64,000 nucleotides of DNA, taken from the NCBI GenBank assembly GCA_028023455.1, contig JAQFVV010006245.1, positions 6,073,276-6,137,275 on the forward strand. The letters run 5' to 3'. This DNA is from Epiperipatus broadwayi (lineage: Eukaryota; Onychophora; Udeonychophora; Euonychophora; Peripatidae). The notes beneath the pieces were generated by a model. That model did no database searches and was not told the DNA's origin. It worked only from the letters and a program-made list of their open reading frames with translations. The number at the start of each line of letters is the position of its first letter. Within the stretch, counting starts at the first letter, position 1. The position numbers and the translations under genes were made by a program. Of the stretch, positions 34,101-49,100 are shown one piece after another.

Positions 34101-37100
34101 CCATAATAAATAGCATTACAACCAATTTCTCTGCAGGCAATTGAATAAACCACTTCATACTTATTCATTTCTTCCACACTATCCTTTGAATTATTTATTA
34201 GTCTATTTAAACACAAATGTGATCAGAATCCTATATTATAATCTTTATCAATTATACTTTTTAACTTGATACTTATAAAGAGCACATAAGCCAAACAAAT
34301 CCACTTTTTGTCTATTTTATTTTTTACATCCACTTTATGTTTAGAATTCATTTTATTATAAAACAACCGCAATTTTCTGTGTAAAATAGTTTTCTTATAT
34401 CCCTCGTTTATTAGGTCAACAATATATTTCTCAATATTCCTTTTTTTATCAGCCTCAAATTTACAAAGATACAAATTGCAATACTAAAAACATTTAAATC
34501 CAGTCATTTTATAATTTAAAGAAATATTCGATGATAGGTATATAAAACCCTTTACATTTAATGGTTTAACAATTATTTTATACCAAAGACATTACAGACT
34601 CTATATATATTCACATTTAAATAATTTAAAACTCCATCATTTTCAAATTCCATAGTCCTTGGCAAAACAGAATTCACATTTACTTATTCTCTATCATATC
34701 TTTTGATCCAAACACAAAAATATCAACAACCTATCTTCTATACACTAAATCATAATTACTCCTTATAAGTGGCTCTATATTTTTCTATTTCTGGAACGTA
34801 CAAACTACACACTATACCACTTACTGCCAACCCCATTGGCCAATCATTTTTCATTTAATAATAATCCTTCCCATATCTTACAGTATGAAGGAAGTAATAA
34901 ATATTAAGGCTATAACCTTAAGACTATGCGCCTAAAATGCGACAGTAGGGACCTCTACAAATCTAAACACAAGAGTGGCCTCTTATCTTTGACCTAATTT
35001 CTAAATATATAGGTGAATCTAAAGCATTTTGATTTGAGAGTGTGAAGCTATTAACTACTTCACTGATTAAGTCCATAACTTCTATACAAATTAACATACA
35101 CAAAATCTTTCAATTTACAACAAGTCAGTATGAAGTTCTTATAATTAGAAATCTTTTAAAACAATTTAAAGTTGTAATTAATAATTTGTAACGTGCATAC
35201 TCATTACATAAATAATATATATTAAAGCTATAACCTTAAGACTATGTGCCTAAATGCGACACTAGGGACCTTTACAAATCTAAACACAAGATTAACGACT
35301 TTAAAAGACAAGTGCGGCCTCTTACCTTCAATCTAATTTCTAAATATATAGGTGAATCTAAAGCATTTTGATTTGATCGAGTGAAACTTTAGATTCACCT
35401 ATATATTTAAAAATTAGGTCGAAAGATAAGAGGCCGCTCTTGTCTTTTAAGCCGTTAATCTTGTATTTAGATTTGTAGAGGTCCCTTCTGTTGCATTTTA
35501 GGCACATAGTCTTAAGGTTATAGCCTTAACATTGTAACCTTTAAATGAAATAGTTTTGTGTAATTAAGTACATCGATGGCCTTATAGTTGGGTGTTCCTT
35601 TTGTAACCTCTAAAGAAAACGAACAGGAACAAATAATCATAGTCATTCTCTTAAGTTGAGACCTTCTCTCTAACCTATCGAAAAATTTCAAACAAAACTC
35701 TAACAAGTTCTGATTGTTGGGCATATATCTTTTACACAATATCTTGGGTTGGGTTGAGACTCTTACAGGACTGTAGAACAGACTAAGCTCAGTAGTCGGT
35801 TACACATAAAGAATTAGCTATAGAGATATACAGTTAAGACCAAGGAAGAGCTTAACTCTAATAAACTAAATTACTCTCAATAAAGCATATAATTTTGGGA
35901 AGAGATAAAACTTCAATCCTTCTCAGATAAATAATTTAAAATAAAGTACATCTCTACCTTAATCTTAATCAAACTCTCTGAGCTATAAATACTAGGACTT
36001 TCACAACATGTTTTCCAATAGACTTTTCTGACTAACAAACTCTATTATACCTTTAATATTATCCATTAATATGATCAAACAATAATGGGCCTTTTATGTA
36101 ATGCAAAATAAAAAAAATCTCAGGGTTTTCTTTGTGGTATTTTATCAAATAAAATAATGGTTTTTAGTGTTGCAAGGCAAATGACTGACATTCTAGCAGG
36201 CTTCAATAACATACATTTCCCATGAGTTAATGCTTCTGATTAACATGCTAATAATAATCATGTAGATCACCAAAGAAAATGCTTACTTTATTCAACCAAT
36301 ATTTAATAAAAAAAATCATGTAAATAAATTTAGAATATTGACAGCCTTTTACCTAGAATGGCATTCAACTAATAAAGGGACAAGGGTACATTTCATTTCC
36401 CTCTCTTATCCTAAAACAACACAGATAAAATACTTCATTTACAATGATTAAACTCTGATAATAGGTTAATAATGTGCAGTCTGAATTATGGATGGATACA
36501 TTCATTGAAAGACTTAACTGAACAATTATCAATTTAAAATTTTTAATAAAAAAAAACTATTTATGTCACTGTTTCTTATCAAGTATTAGTGATTTTGGAT
36601 CTGGAGAATAATAATTATCTGATTTGAAAAATATACATTTTATTTCATTTGGTGGGTTTGTGGAACCAAAGAGAAGAGTTTCACACAGAAAAATACTCAA
36701 AACTACATTTTAATAAATTTTAAAAATACATTTATTACATTAGACATAACAAATATTTTATTTACAGCACACTAATTTAATCACAGCTTACACCTCATAG
36801 CTACTAGATCCTTTCCATTTTAACTCTGAGGAGTTAATAATTTAAGTTCATTTTATTTCAAAGCTATTGCTTCTTGGTTTTCAAAATTGCACAATAAACT
36901 TATGATCATAAATGATTATGATTCATGGCTAACTATTTATTTGAAATCACAATTTATTCTCCTTCAATCAAGTTCATTAAACAAACATTAATGAACTTGA
37001 AAATAATAATTATATTAGTTGGCTAAATTGCACCATAAGCTAATTAACATTTTTATATACTTTACATCTTAGTACCTTTATGATATCTCACTCTTAAACT

Positions 37101-40100
37101 CATATAATAAAATTATGAAGATTAACTTCAAGATAATTTATTGCTACTTCTAATTTAGCTCGCTAATATGATGATGGTAGCTGTCATCATTACATTACAA
37201 CTGCCTCACACTATGTTAATTTTAAAACTAAGGATAAATAAAAACATTCATCAGAAGTTGCACATATGTTGCTAGTTAACTTATTTAAAGTCCACATAAT
37301 AATATTAAAGTTAAAATTTAGGGAACTTACAAACCCCTCGGCGAATTTCTCCATATGACATCGATAAATAGCATTGTGTCTGCGTATTCCCATCATGCTA
37401 TGCTTTAAATTAAGGAATTAAGTTATTCAATCTTGTGGATTTATTTGTATACTACTGGCAAAGCACAGTAGCACAATACGGATATTATTGTGACCAACCA
37501 AAACACTGGAAATTACTACTTCAATAACTAGCTATCATTGCCATACATTTATAATTAGAATAGTCTACACCTTCTGTGGTGGACAATCTAGTATTTTAAA
37601 TAGCACATGAGGAACAACATAATGGTGGCTCCCATGCTTATCTATCAAGCATAAGTGTATGTGAAGACGCAGTCTTACCACATAAGAAAAGGGGAAAACA
37701 CACCAAAAACAAATGATTCTCTCCATGGAATCTAACTAAATAAGCTATATAAAATATTTTGGAACACCCTCATCTCATGGCAAATACATATAATAATGGA
37801 AGATCATTTCCATCCTATAATCATAAATGACTATTTGATAAATCTAGAGCTATAAAGCTTAACTATTTCTCACAATGGCAAGATACAAATTTATCCCTAA
37901 TGATAAAGATTAATAGCTTGGGCCATCCTTAAAATCCACACATTAAATAATATCCGAAACCCACAGGAAAGTATTAGTCAAAATGACTATAAACACATAA
38001 AAATAGCATGGTAAATATTTGCATAAGATAAGGAACATGCACACGAACAATGAGCATAATAAATATTTATGAAATTAAATGGACAGATTGATGCAATAAA
38101 TATTCTTAATTAAATGGTTAATGAAATAAATTTGTTCTCAGACAAATTCAAAATCTAATTTTTGCTATGAACGATATTAAGAAAATTATTAAAACTTCTG
38201 ATAAACACACCTGTAATGATTATTTGTCCCAAGTTATAAAGAATAGGCAATTTTAAATTTTAAACCCTTTGCCAATATATTTAAAATTACATGTGTGTAA
38301 TAAAAATCTCTTGAGACAATTTCAGATGGTAAAGTAAGATACATTGACATGTAAAATAAAGCATAAAATATATAACTATTATATTACCTTTTTTTTAAAA
38401 AAAAAAAACACAATAAAAATTACAATAATAATGATGATGATGATGAATTCAGTTCATTAGTAAAGTTTCCTCGACGGTAGGCAGATAATTTACGGCGCGA
38501 GGTCCCACATCGTTAGCTATGTGAATAATATGGACACATTAGTATTGTTCAAACCAATATATTTACTTATTTATTCTGTATAAAAAACAACAAAGCAGCT
38601 ACAATTTCCCTATGATAGTAGACAAGAACACGAATATGATATACTACTTTAAACATGAACAGGTATGGATCCATTATATGACACAATTTAATATTAACTA
38701 GCTAGTTTCAACATGGCAATTTTGTACAATTATTATTAAATTCTAGTAGTTATCCGCGGTTTCATTGAAAAAATATTTTATTAACAGTTTTTCCACTTTC
38801 TCCAAAGAAGCAGACGACAAAGCAACATCCCGCCATAAATGAAATGATATGCCCGTTTTCATTAACAAATTTTTATTTTCATTTTCAGAAAGCAGTATTC
38901 AATTTATTTAGGTTTTTTTTCTTCATTTAGACATTTATTGGTTGTTTTGTTTTACATTATTTTAGTCTGGAACAGTCTTAATATTTTTATTATTATTATT
39001 TTTAACTTGGTCTTAAATTTACTGCCATTAAAAATACGCTTTATTAGCATTAAATAATTATTTAGAATTTTCCTTATGATTTCAATTAAGATTACCATTT
39101 TATTTTTTTGAAAGTTTCCAAAGTTATACGTTAAGTTAAAAGTGTGAATTAGGCACATTATTATGAAATTTAGATCGTTTAGTTTAAGAAAGCACAAAAA
39201 CTTGATACCTTAATTTTCTTGTTCAGCAATTCATTGATGTGTTTTAAAAACAAAAAGGCAAATAATAAAAGTTACAGTTTTTTTTCTTCTCTTGTTAGCA
39301 CAATCTCCATGATGAAACTCTCTCAATTCCCTCCAGTTCCACGCTCTTTTCCAATATTAAAAAAAAAAAAAAATCACATGGCAGCATTATATGTTTCAAT
39401 TTCAAGATATAATTGATAAATCAACTACTTAACCTTAATAAAGTTTTTTTTTTTTTTTTAAATAAAAATAATAAACAGAAAATACGTGTAATAATTTACT
39501 GATTTTCATATTTTTATTGCTGTTTTTATCAGAAGTTTAGAATATTAAATATTTTATTTGCCAAGTTTTATTATTTATTTTATTTTGAAAAGTTAATAGA
39601 TAAATTGAATATTTTTAATAAATAAAAATAAAGATCTAAAAAATCAACATATACACCCATGCATGTACACACACACAAGAGTATGAAACTAATCTTATTT
39701 AAGGCAAACTTCTTTTAATAATCCACTTCAACTTTAAATAACCCAACAAATTTTCAACACTAAAATTAAAATGTTCATTAAGCTACTTTCTTTCTTCTTT
39801 TAACTTTTATAAAAAAAATTACATTATAAACATGCACTTTACTAAATAAATATGAATAGCAGTTATATATATATATATTTAATATCTTTTATTAGATAAC
39901 TATTTAACTATAAATATATGAGATATTGCTTATTAAGTGAGACCATTTTATCTACATATTAAATGATATAGTTTTATGTCTCTGGTTATTCGTATTATTT
40001 TATCTTTTATTTTCTTTTATGACTAAGTATTATATACTGCACTGTTAAAATGCCCTAATAAAAACAGGTGGCATATCACATGGTTACAATATATATTACT

Positions 40101-43100
40101 TATGTAATGAGTATGCACTTTACAAATTATTAATTGCAACTTTAAATTGTTTTAAAAGATTTCTAATTATAAAAACTTCATGCTAACTCACTGTAAATTG
40201 AAAGATTTTGCATATGTTAGTTTGTTTAGAAAGAGTGGACTTAATCAGTGAAGTAGTTAATAGTAGTGGACTTAATCAGTGAAGTAGTTAATAGCTTCCG
40301 CTCTCAAATCAAAATGCTTTAGATTCACCTATATATTTAAAAATTAGGTTGAAGATAATAGGCCACTCTTGTCTTTTAAAGTCGAGATTAGGTGCATAGC
40401 CTTAAGGTTATAGCTTTAATATATATTACTTACGTAATGAGTATGCGCTTTACAAATTATTAATTACAACTTTAATATGAAGGAAGATAAAGGCAATAGG
40501 TTTGTGTTAATGGATGGACATATATATATAAAGAAAAAAATTCTTGGCAAATTGTTAATTTAAAATTTGAAAAAGTGGAGAATTATTAAGTTAAAAGTGT
40601 GTAAGGACAAGTTTGTTTGTAATGTTTTGCTTCCATACGTTGGTAAAATATTTAGGAGAGATGAATATCTGAGGATTTATCCATCAGCTGCAATTGTTCC
40701 ATGTTTATATGCAAATGTTAAAAGTTCATAAAAAGAATGCTCGGTTAAGATTAATGATGAATTTTGGGGGTTGTTATTATCAGAAGGAGTTGCAATTGGT
40801 TGCAAAGTGATTACAGGAGTTGATAGGATTTGGCAAATTTACAATTAAATCTACATTTGAATTTGTTCAGATATTGAAGTCTGCCAGAGTAGTTAGCAAT
40901 TTTTATATGGCCTCATTGGATGTATGTAAGTTATATGGGTCAGTGGACTGTAATAAATCAATAAATATAATTAAAAAGCTTTTGTTAGATTATAATGTAG
41001 ATATTTGTAAAGCCAGATTTATTAAGGAAGTCTTGGAATGGATTAATGGTGATAACTGCAAGATATGGGATTATTATCAAACAAAGAATGGTTGGCCAAT
41101 GGAGTTGGCAGTAAGTGGTATAGTTTGTAGTTTGTTTATTTCGGAAGTGGAAAAATACATTATAGAGCCATTTATAAGAAATAATTATGATTTAATGTTT
41201 AGAAGATATGTTGATGATGTTTTTGTGTATGATCAAAAGATATGATAGAGAATATGTTCAATAAGTTAAATGTGAATTCTGCTTTGTCATGGATTATGGA
41301 GTTCGAGAATGATGGAGTTTTAAATATTTAGATGTTAATATATATAAAGTCTGTAATGTCTTTGGGTATAAAATGATTGTTAAACCATTAAATGTAAGAG
41401 GTTTTATATACCCATTATCGAATATTCCTTTAAATTATAAAATGACTTGATTTAAATGTTTTTTGTATTGCAATTTGTATCTTATAAATTTGAGGCTGAT
41501 AGAAAAAGGAACATTGAGAGATATGTTGATGACCTAATAAGTGAGGGATACAAGAAAGCTATATTACACAGGCAATTGAGGTTGTTTTATAATAAAGCGA
41601 AGTTTAAATATAAAGTGGATATAAAAAATAAAATAGACAAAAAGTGGATTTCTTTGGCTTATGTGCCATCTATAAGTATGATTGATAAATATTATAATAT
41701 AGGATTCCGATCACCTTTGTGTTTAAATAGACTAATAAATAATTCAAAGAATAGTAAGAAAGAAATGAATAACTATGAAGTGGTTTATTCAATTGCCTGC
41801 AGAGAAATTGGTTGTAATGCTATTTATTACAGTAAAACGAAGGCTAATGTATTAAAATAGTTGCAACAGCATGTTTATCAATATAAAAATCTAAAATTGA
41901 TTCACAAGTTAATTCTGTTTTTTCAAATCATGAAAATATTTGTGGGCATGAGTTTTATCCTCAAAATATCAGTACTGTTTGTAATAAATCAAACGATAAA
42001 AAAAGGAAGTTGAAAGAGACTTAATTTATTGCTAACTCATATAACATTATCAATCAATGTAACACTAGTGTTCCACTGAACATGAACTGAAAGATTAACC
42101 ATTCAATTCCAATATGTCGCCACGAGTCTGGAACATGGTACCAAAAGCGGTTGACAAAATAATATTAGTGTTTAATATTTTTTTGAATTTTTCTGCTTGG
42201 GTTGTCACATTTTATAAATGTATATTAAGCAAAAAAGACATATCAAATGTCAATAATACAGTACATTTATTCATGGTTGCTAGAAATTATCTTTATTCAG
42301 GCCCGATGCAAGTGGTGCCCATGAAAAGGGTGCCAAATTGAGTCTTATGTAATGGTAAAATTTTTTTTTTAATAATTATATTACTACAACATTTATTTTC
42401 ATTTTCTACACAAAATTCTAGCGCACGTAGGCATTACCATATTGAAGCGGATGAGCACTTCCTGCTCTTCATTAATTACTTGTTTGTAGGCAAAGGAATT
42501 GCATTAAAGATCTTTCTTTGCATATTTCACTACACTATCTGCAATGTGAATAGTACTGCCACTTTCTTACAATTATATTCTCATTTAATATTTCTAATTG
42601 ATGAAGTGAAAGTATAAGGCAATTTTATTTATTAAGCTTTAAGTATTTAATTGTCTAATATTTTAAATTGTTTTCATAAATTCATGGTGTGATTAAAAAA
42701 TTTTTAAAATAATAAAAAAAATATTACTCATTAATTTACTTTATAGATGTCTAAGTCTAGAAAAAAAGCAAAAAAATTATCCGGTGCCCAAAATAGAAAA
42801 TGGAAGGTTGCAAAAGAGGAATTATGTCATTAACTGCCAGGCTCGTTAAGCAAGTTCCAATAATCTTCAGTGAAAAGAAAAAAGGATGGAATACTATTGG
42901 CATCTCCAGCTTCTGAAATTTGTCAACCATCTTTGGAAGAAAGCTGTACAGAAGCAAAAGGTTTCAAGAGAATGTTCCATCAATATCTGCAGAAAGAGGT
43001 AGAATAGAAACTGAAGGACGTGAGTGCGTGCCATCAACATCTATCGAAAAAATGGAAGTAGAAGCACATAAACAACAAAGTTTCAATTTGTCATCAACAT

Positions 43101-46100
43101 CAACAGCTACACTTGTTTCAGAATTAGTTAAACAAAGTCAAATTGATGATATTTCAAAGAAATTTGCCTATTTGGAAGATCCAGGTCTGTGGCCAAAATT
43201 TTTCTCAATAAAATAGAGACAACCCTCTCTGCAAATAATCAACTGAAATTTTCCAAGAAATAAATCAAAAAGAACATTTTACACTTCTTATTATAGTAGA
43301 TTATTTCCAAATAGAGAAGAAATATCAAGATTATGGTTAATCTATTTGTTTTCTAAAAATTTAGTATTTTAAGTAAACATGAAAAAAGTGAATCTCATAT
43401 TAAAAATTGTACCAGTTTTGTTCAATTTCCAACAAATTTAGAAAAAATACCACAACTGAATCATGAGAATAGAAGTTGTATGAGTCAGAAAGAAAGTATT
43501 GGTATTCAGTAATTGAATAAATAATTCATGCAATATAGTTCTTAGTCCGACAATCCTTAGCTTTCCAAGATCATCTGAGCAGTTATATGAAAACAGTAAT
43601 GGCAATTTTTTTGAAGTTAATAGAAATGTTCTCAAAATTTGATCCAGTTATGGTAAAACATTTACGCCATATTCAAAACCCAACCATTATTTAAGAAATC
43701 AAATTGAAAATTAAATTGTTCAACTTCTTTCTGATGTTATTAGCCAAAATATATTAGAAATAATCAAAGATGCTAAGTATTTTTTGATTATTTTGGTTAC
43801 AATCCTTGATCTAAGTTGAGTCAAATAACATATGTCAATTATAATTCATTTTATACATTATAATAAAAAATCAAACATAAATGAAATTAGAAAACATTTT
43901 TTAGGATTTTGTTCTGAACAGGGATTGTATGATTTTATTTTAAATCATATTAAAAGACTAAATTTAGATAATCAAAATCTTTGGAGACAGGAGTATGACA
44001 ATTACGCTAATATGAAAAGCAAATACAAAGAGCTACAGCAAAAAATACTGGAGAATAATCCTAGAGCTTTTTATGTTCCTTGTTCAGCTTATAGTCTCAA
44101 TTTAGTTGTAAATGATGCTGCAAAAATTTCATTTGAAACTGTTACAATTTCTTTACTGCACCCACAAAACGATGTACCATTTTATTTAAATATGTAAAAA
44201 GACTAATATTAAAACCATTGTCTAATACGAGATGGGAGAGTCATGTTGAAGTGATCCAACCATTAAAACTATATGCCAAAAAAATATATCTTGCTTTACA
44301 AGAAATTAAAAATGATACTACAAAAGACACAGACACAAGATTTTAGGCAAATTCATTAGCATCAAAATTAAAGACATTTAAATTTATTTGTTTCCTGATT
44401 GTGTGGCTTGATATTTTGAGTGAAATTAATGTCATTAGCCAGGTGTTACAGAGTCCTGATTGTAATATGAGTGAAGCTCTCAAAAAATTTAAAAGAAATT
44501 AAAGACAATTTAAAAAAAATTTAAAACAGAAAAATTGTTTGAATCCATTATAAGTTGTGTGACTCAGATGGCAGAAGACTTGGGAAATCAAGTTAACATT
44601 TTCTGCCAATACAAGACAAAAAAATGAAAAAAAGATTTTTCGATTACGAATCAGAAGACGAATGCATTGAAGATCAAAAATTAAATTTTAAAACAACTTT
44701 CTTTTTTGTAATAATAGATTCTGCATTAGTGTTGTTGTGTGAAAGATTTAATTTTAGAAGAACCCAATGATGCATTTAAAGTTTTATCAAGATTAAATAA
44801 CAATATCAGATTGGGATGAAAATGATATTTTATCATGCCGTAAGGATTTAGAATTAAAATTAGCAGATCATTCGAATAAAAGCAGCGATGAATATGGTGT
44901 ATCCCTATTTAAAAAAATAAAATCTTTAAAATGCCTTTTAGCTAAAAATATAACCATTAAGGATATGTTAAATTTTACTATAATAATCATTGGATTGACT
45001 GTTTCACTAATACTGCCATTGCTTTAAGGATATATTTGACTTTACTAATAACAGTTGCCACTGCTGAAAAAAGTTTCTAAAAATTAAAAAAGATAAAAAA
45101 AATATTTAAAGTCCCCAATGTCACAGGATAAATTATCAAATTTATCAACAATCTCTATAGAAAGTGAATTATTAGATGAGTTCAGGATAGATTATCAAAT
45201 TTATCAACAATCTCTATAGAAAGTGAATTATTAGATGAGTTGGATCTGACTACCTTAATTTAAAAGTTTTCTAGTTTAAAGGGTATAAAAGTTCCTTTGT
45301 AATGAAAATATTTCAATTTAATTAATAAAATATTTATGTAAGCTAATCATTTTGTGTTTCATTATTTACATATAATGAAAGAATGTACATATGTATATTC
45401 AATTTATTTTGGATCTAAAAAAAATAGAGGTATTGCAAAACGAACTTGCACAAAGACACCTCCTACAAAAGCGTCAGCATTGTCTTTATTACTATATATA
45501 CATATATAAAAAAGTTTGCTTGTTTGTTACTTAATAACCAACAAATACTGCGCCAATCTTGATGAATCTTGTAAGATTTATTTTCGTTTTTTGTGGGGAA
45601 TTAACACTGATTATGAATTTTTGCTTTATAGTACTTAATTATTTTAAAAACTTTAATAATTTGAAATATAAAATTGTGTCAAATTGGAACCATTTTTGAA
45701 TGCTTTCATAAAAATGCAAAAATAAGCAGCACTAATTAAAAAATTACAGATGCTGGAAAATTTTAAACATGTACAAAAAATGTTGTGGCCTGTGTATTGA
45801 AATATATACTACAGAAATGGAGAAAATTATAGTTTTTGGTAAAGTGAGGTAAAATTTGATTTTATAAATATATTTTAAATTAATTAAAATTTATTTATAC
45901 CGCATATTTAATTTCTCACTTGCAAGTGGAGTGTGAACAAAATACCACAATGTTATCATGTAAGAAATATATTTAAATCTAATAAGTGGATCAAATTTAG
46001 TAGTAGAAATGATTGTAAAAACTTTTTGCAATATTGCTGTTGATAACTTATGTAGTATTATTTCATGTAAATAATATATAAATATATAAAACACGAGAAC

Positions 46101-49100
46101 AACTACATGTTGCATTATATTCTTTTATTTTACTAATGTGAGCAAAGCAGAGAGTATAGTTAGTTGCTCTATAAATAGTAAACACCAAAAAAACTTTTTT
46201 AGTTTATATTTGTTTAGACAGTGAAGACATTATTTTCTCGGTATGTCTTTGCAACAGAAGCCAAAGTTAAGCCAGAGGATATTAGTTAATGAGTGCAATC
46301 GACTTTTAGGACAATTTTCTAATGTGTTAATCCACTTCAGATATATATAACTGGTACAAGTATCAGTATAAATACTCTGCTTATTTTTTATTTAACAATC
46401 TTAAGAGACTGAGAGCTATTGGCAGCAAAAAGACAAATTAAGTATCATAAAAATCAATGGAGCCTGCATATGTGGGAAAAATAAAGAAAGCTTTTCTCAA
46501 TTTCAAAGTTCTAATTGAAGAAAAATAGTCTGCATTATCTAGGAAAAATTATACACGAAGATCAAAAGCTAGAGAATTTAGCAACTGCAGTTTAAAAATA
46601 GTTTTCGAATAGAAAAATGTTAAAACAAATATTCAACTTTCAAAATTGTATAGGTAGTAAAATGTCTACAATTTTCAAAAAAAAAAAAAAAGCCTTAATA
46701 AAATACATAGTAAAATGGAGAAATTTTGTTGCTTTACAACTCTCAAGTTCATATATAAACTCAACATTATTTTTAAGGATATTTTTTTTGTATAAACCAA
46801 ACATAGTAATTTGAACATCACTGATAATTATATTGCTCCATTAACACATAGTATCTGTTATTTCCAAGTACATTTATAAAGTGATAGTGATATTTACATT
46901 TAATCTTGATAATTAACATTGAAGTATCAATAATGCATAAGAATATATGTATATTTAATTATTATATAAATATATTTTTATTAGCTATAATTTAAAAATC
47001 CAAAAACAAAGTAATAAAACATTTACAATCACTAACCATATCAGGCCTTTCAAGCATAAGTAACTTAATTTTCTGAACAGCTGCAGAGCTCTGAAAAATA
47101 AAAAATTAACATATTTGTATTTATGGGGAAAAAAAAATTACAAATAAAATTTCAATTTATAGAAGTATATGAATATAATAAAAAATAATGAAAGAGAGTG
47201 TAAAATCAAAATATTATTGAAATGTCAACATCTTGCTTTTCAGAATGGAGTCTTTGCTTCTAAATTTCAATATTTATAAACAGATTAGAAACTATTATAA
47301 TTAAAAAAAAAAAAATTAGTCAAAAAATAATACATTATTCTAGATATGATGATGATATTTTAATTATTTGTAGTAAAAGAGCTATGAATAACATTTATAA
47401 TGATTTTAATAACAATATATATAATATTAAATTTACAAAAGTAGAATTTGAAGATAAAATTAAATATTTAGATATAGAAATGACTATAATTAAAATTACC
47501 CCAAATCCAAAATTTAACCAGACCAGCAAAAAATAATATTAAAGCACAACCAAAAGTTTCACTGTTACAAGCAGACTTCTCAAGTTATGGATAATGATAA
47601 TAAAATTTTATTAAACATTTTATTAAAGAAGACTAAGAAAAATTATTCTTATAGATTCACAAGCATGGGTTCAAAAGATGGTAGTTATTAAAATTTGTAA
47701 ATAATAAATATAATACTGTAATCTTTCTTTAAATGTTTTCATTAATTTATTAATTTCATAATATATCTCTTATTATCTTAATATTAGATTTATATTTATT
47801 TTTACTTGATCATTTCTTTTATGTTTAAATTTTCCCCTTCGCTATTCATCATTTTAATGTGATATATTTTTTAGTTTCCTTTTTGTGGTCTTTATTTGAA
47901 ATATTTCCAATTTAAAATGAATATTTATAATTCAATACTAGTTAAGTTTCCTTTTGTTTGCCAATTCGATTTCCTCGATAACGCTTATTTTATTCATATT
48001 CATTCCCACAGTTAATTATTAGTTATGTAAAGAAATCTTTAAATATTTTAAATTATTTATAAAGCACAAAGCAACGAGAATGCTTCGTGAAATAGTTATT
48101 TCAATTTTGCTTTATCGAGGGGACACGAGTTGATAAATTGATTTGCCACAGAATTATAAGTAATTAAAACCGCTTCATTGTTAAAATTATTCATCAGGGG
48201 TTAATTGGGGAATAGCGGAGATATTTAAAACATTAATATTATTTAAACTGCATTTATTAAAGTATCTCATTTAAAATAAAAAGCTTTAGTCTGCTAATGT
48301 TTCTTTCAATCTTTTATTGGCTTAACCTTTTATGATAATTGTCTGATGATCCAAGCACGCACAAGCACTTAACTTATATTATATTTTATTGGCACATTTA
48401 ACTTATTTTAGTTACTTAAGTAGTCTGTCGATTGTCTCTACCCTGATGCTAAGCTTGGGCTGGATTATAAAATAATTTATATGTGTCTCGGATATGTTGT
48501 TGGTTCATAGTTAGACTCGAAAATAGACGAATAGGGCAGAGGCCATAGTATTCTTGATTTTTATATCTCGCGTGAGTGGCCTCTAGGTACTTTCGCCTAG
48601 TCTTCAAACAGGGTTAAACCAGCATACACATTCGACCGCCACAATACAGATAAAAATGTAGCCCAATTACAAAAGAATCAATTTATTAAATTATACAACG
48701 ATTATAGATATAACCCTAAAATAAAAATATATTTTTTAATTCTAAAACTCTATAGTAGATGATAGCATATCTATGCAAAATGATTATAATGATGATAATA
48801 ACAATAATTTAAATAAGAAATAGATCAAACTTTCATATTATTACTAAAATTAGCAAAAAACAAAAATTATACAAATATTGATTGGTCAAATAGTAAAAGT
48901 CTGGATAAATTAATAGGTAATTATAAATTAAGATATGATATAAAATACAAAAAATTATATATAAAATTAACTGTGACCTTTGCAATATGCTTTACTACAG
49001 TCATATGGAGAAGCAATTAGAGATGAGCCAATGAATATAACAATGCAATTAAGACAAGATGATAAATCTGCTTCAAACATTCATTATTTAAAATATGAAC

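Noticed and set aside
35518-35739. Minus-strand ORF with FDRLERRSQLKRM
   Set aside because: Position next to a Penelope pLTR is suggestive, but alignment to a Penelope N terminus was not convincing.
38460-38515. GC-rich patch as a promoter or exon
   Set aside because: Too short, no conserved frame, no splice sites that produce a known protein.
40200-40480. Hammerhead ribozyme in the Penelope family B pLTR
   Set aside because: CTGATTAAG and CTGACTTG occur, but no copy has CUGANGA followed by a pairable stem II and GAAA.
46240-46560. Tc1-like transposase remains in intron 2
   Set aside because: A few similar words in three frames only; below what chance in AT-rich DNA gives.
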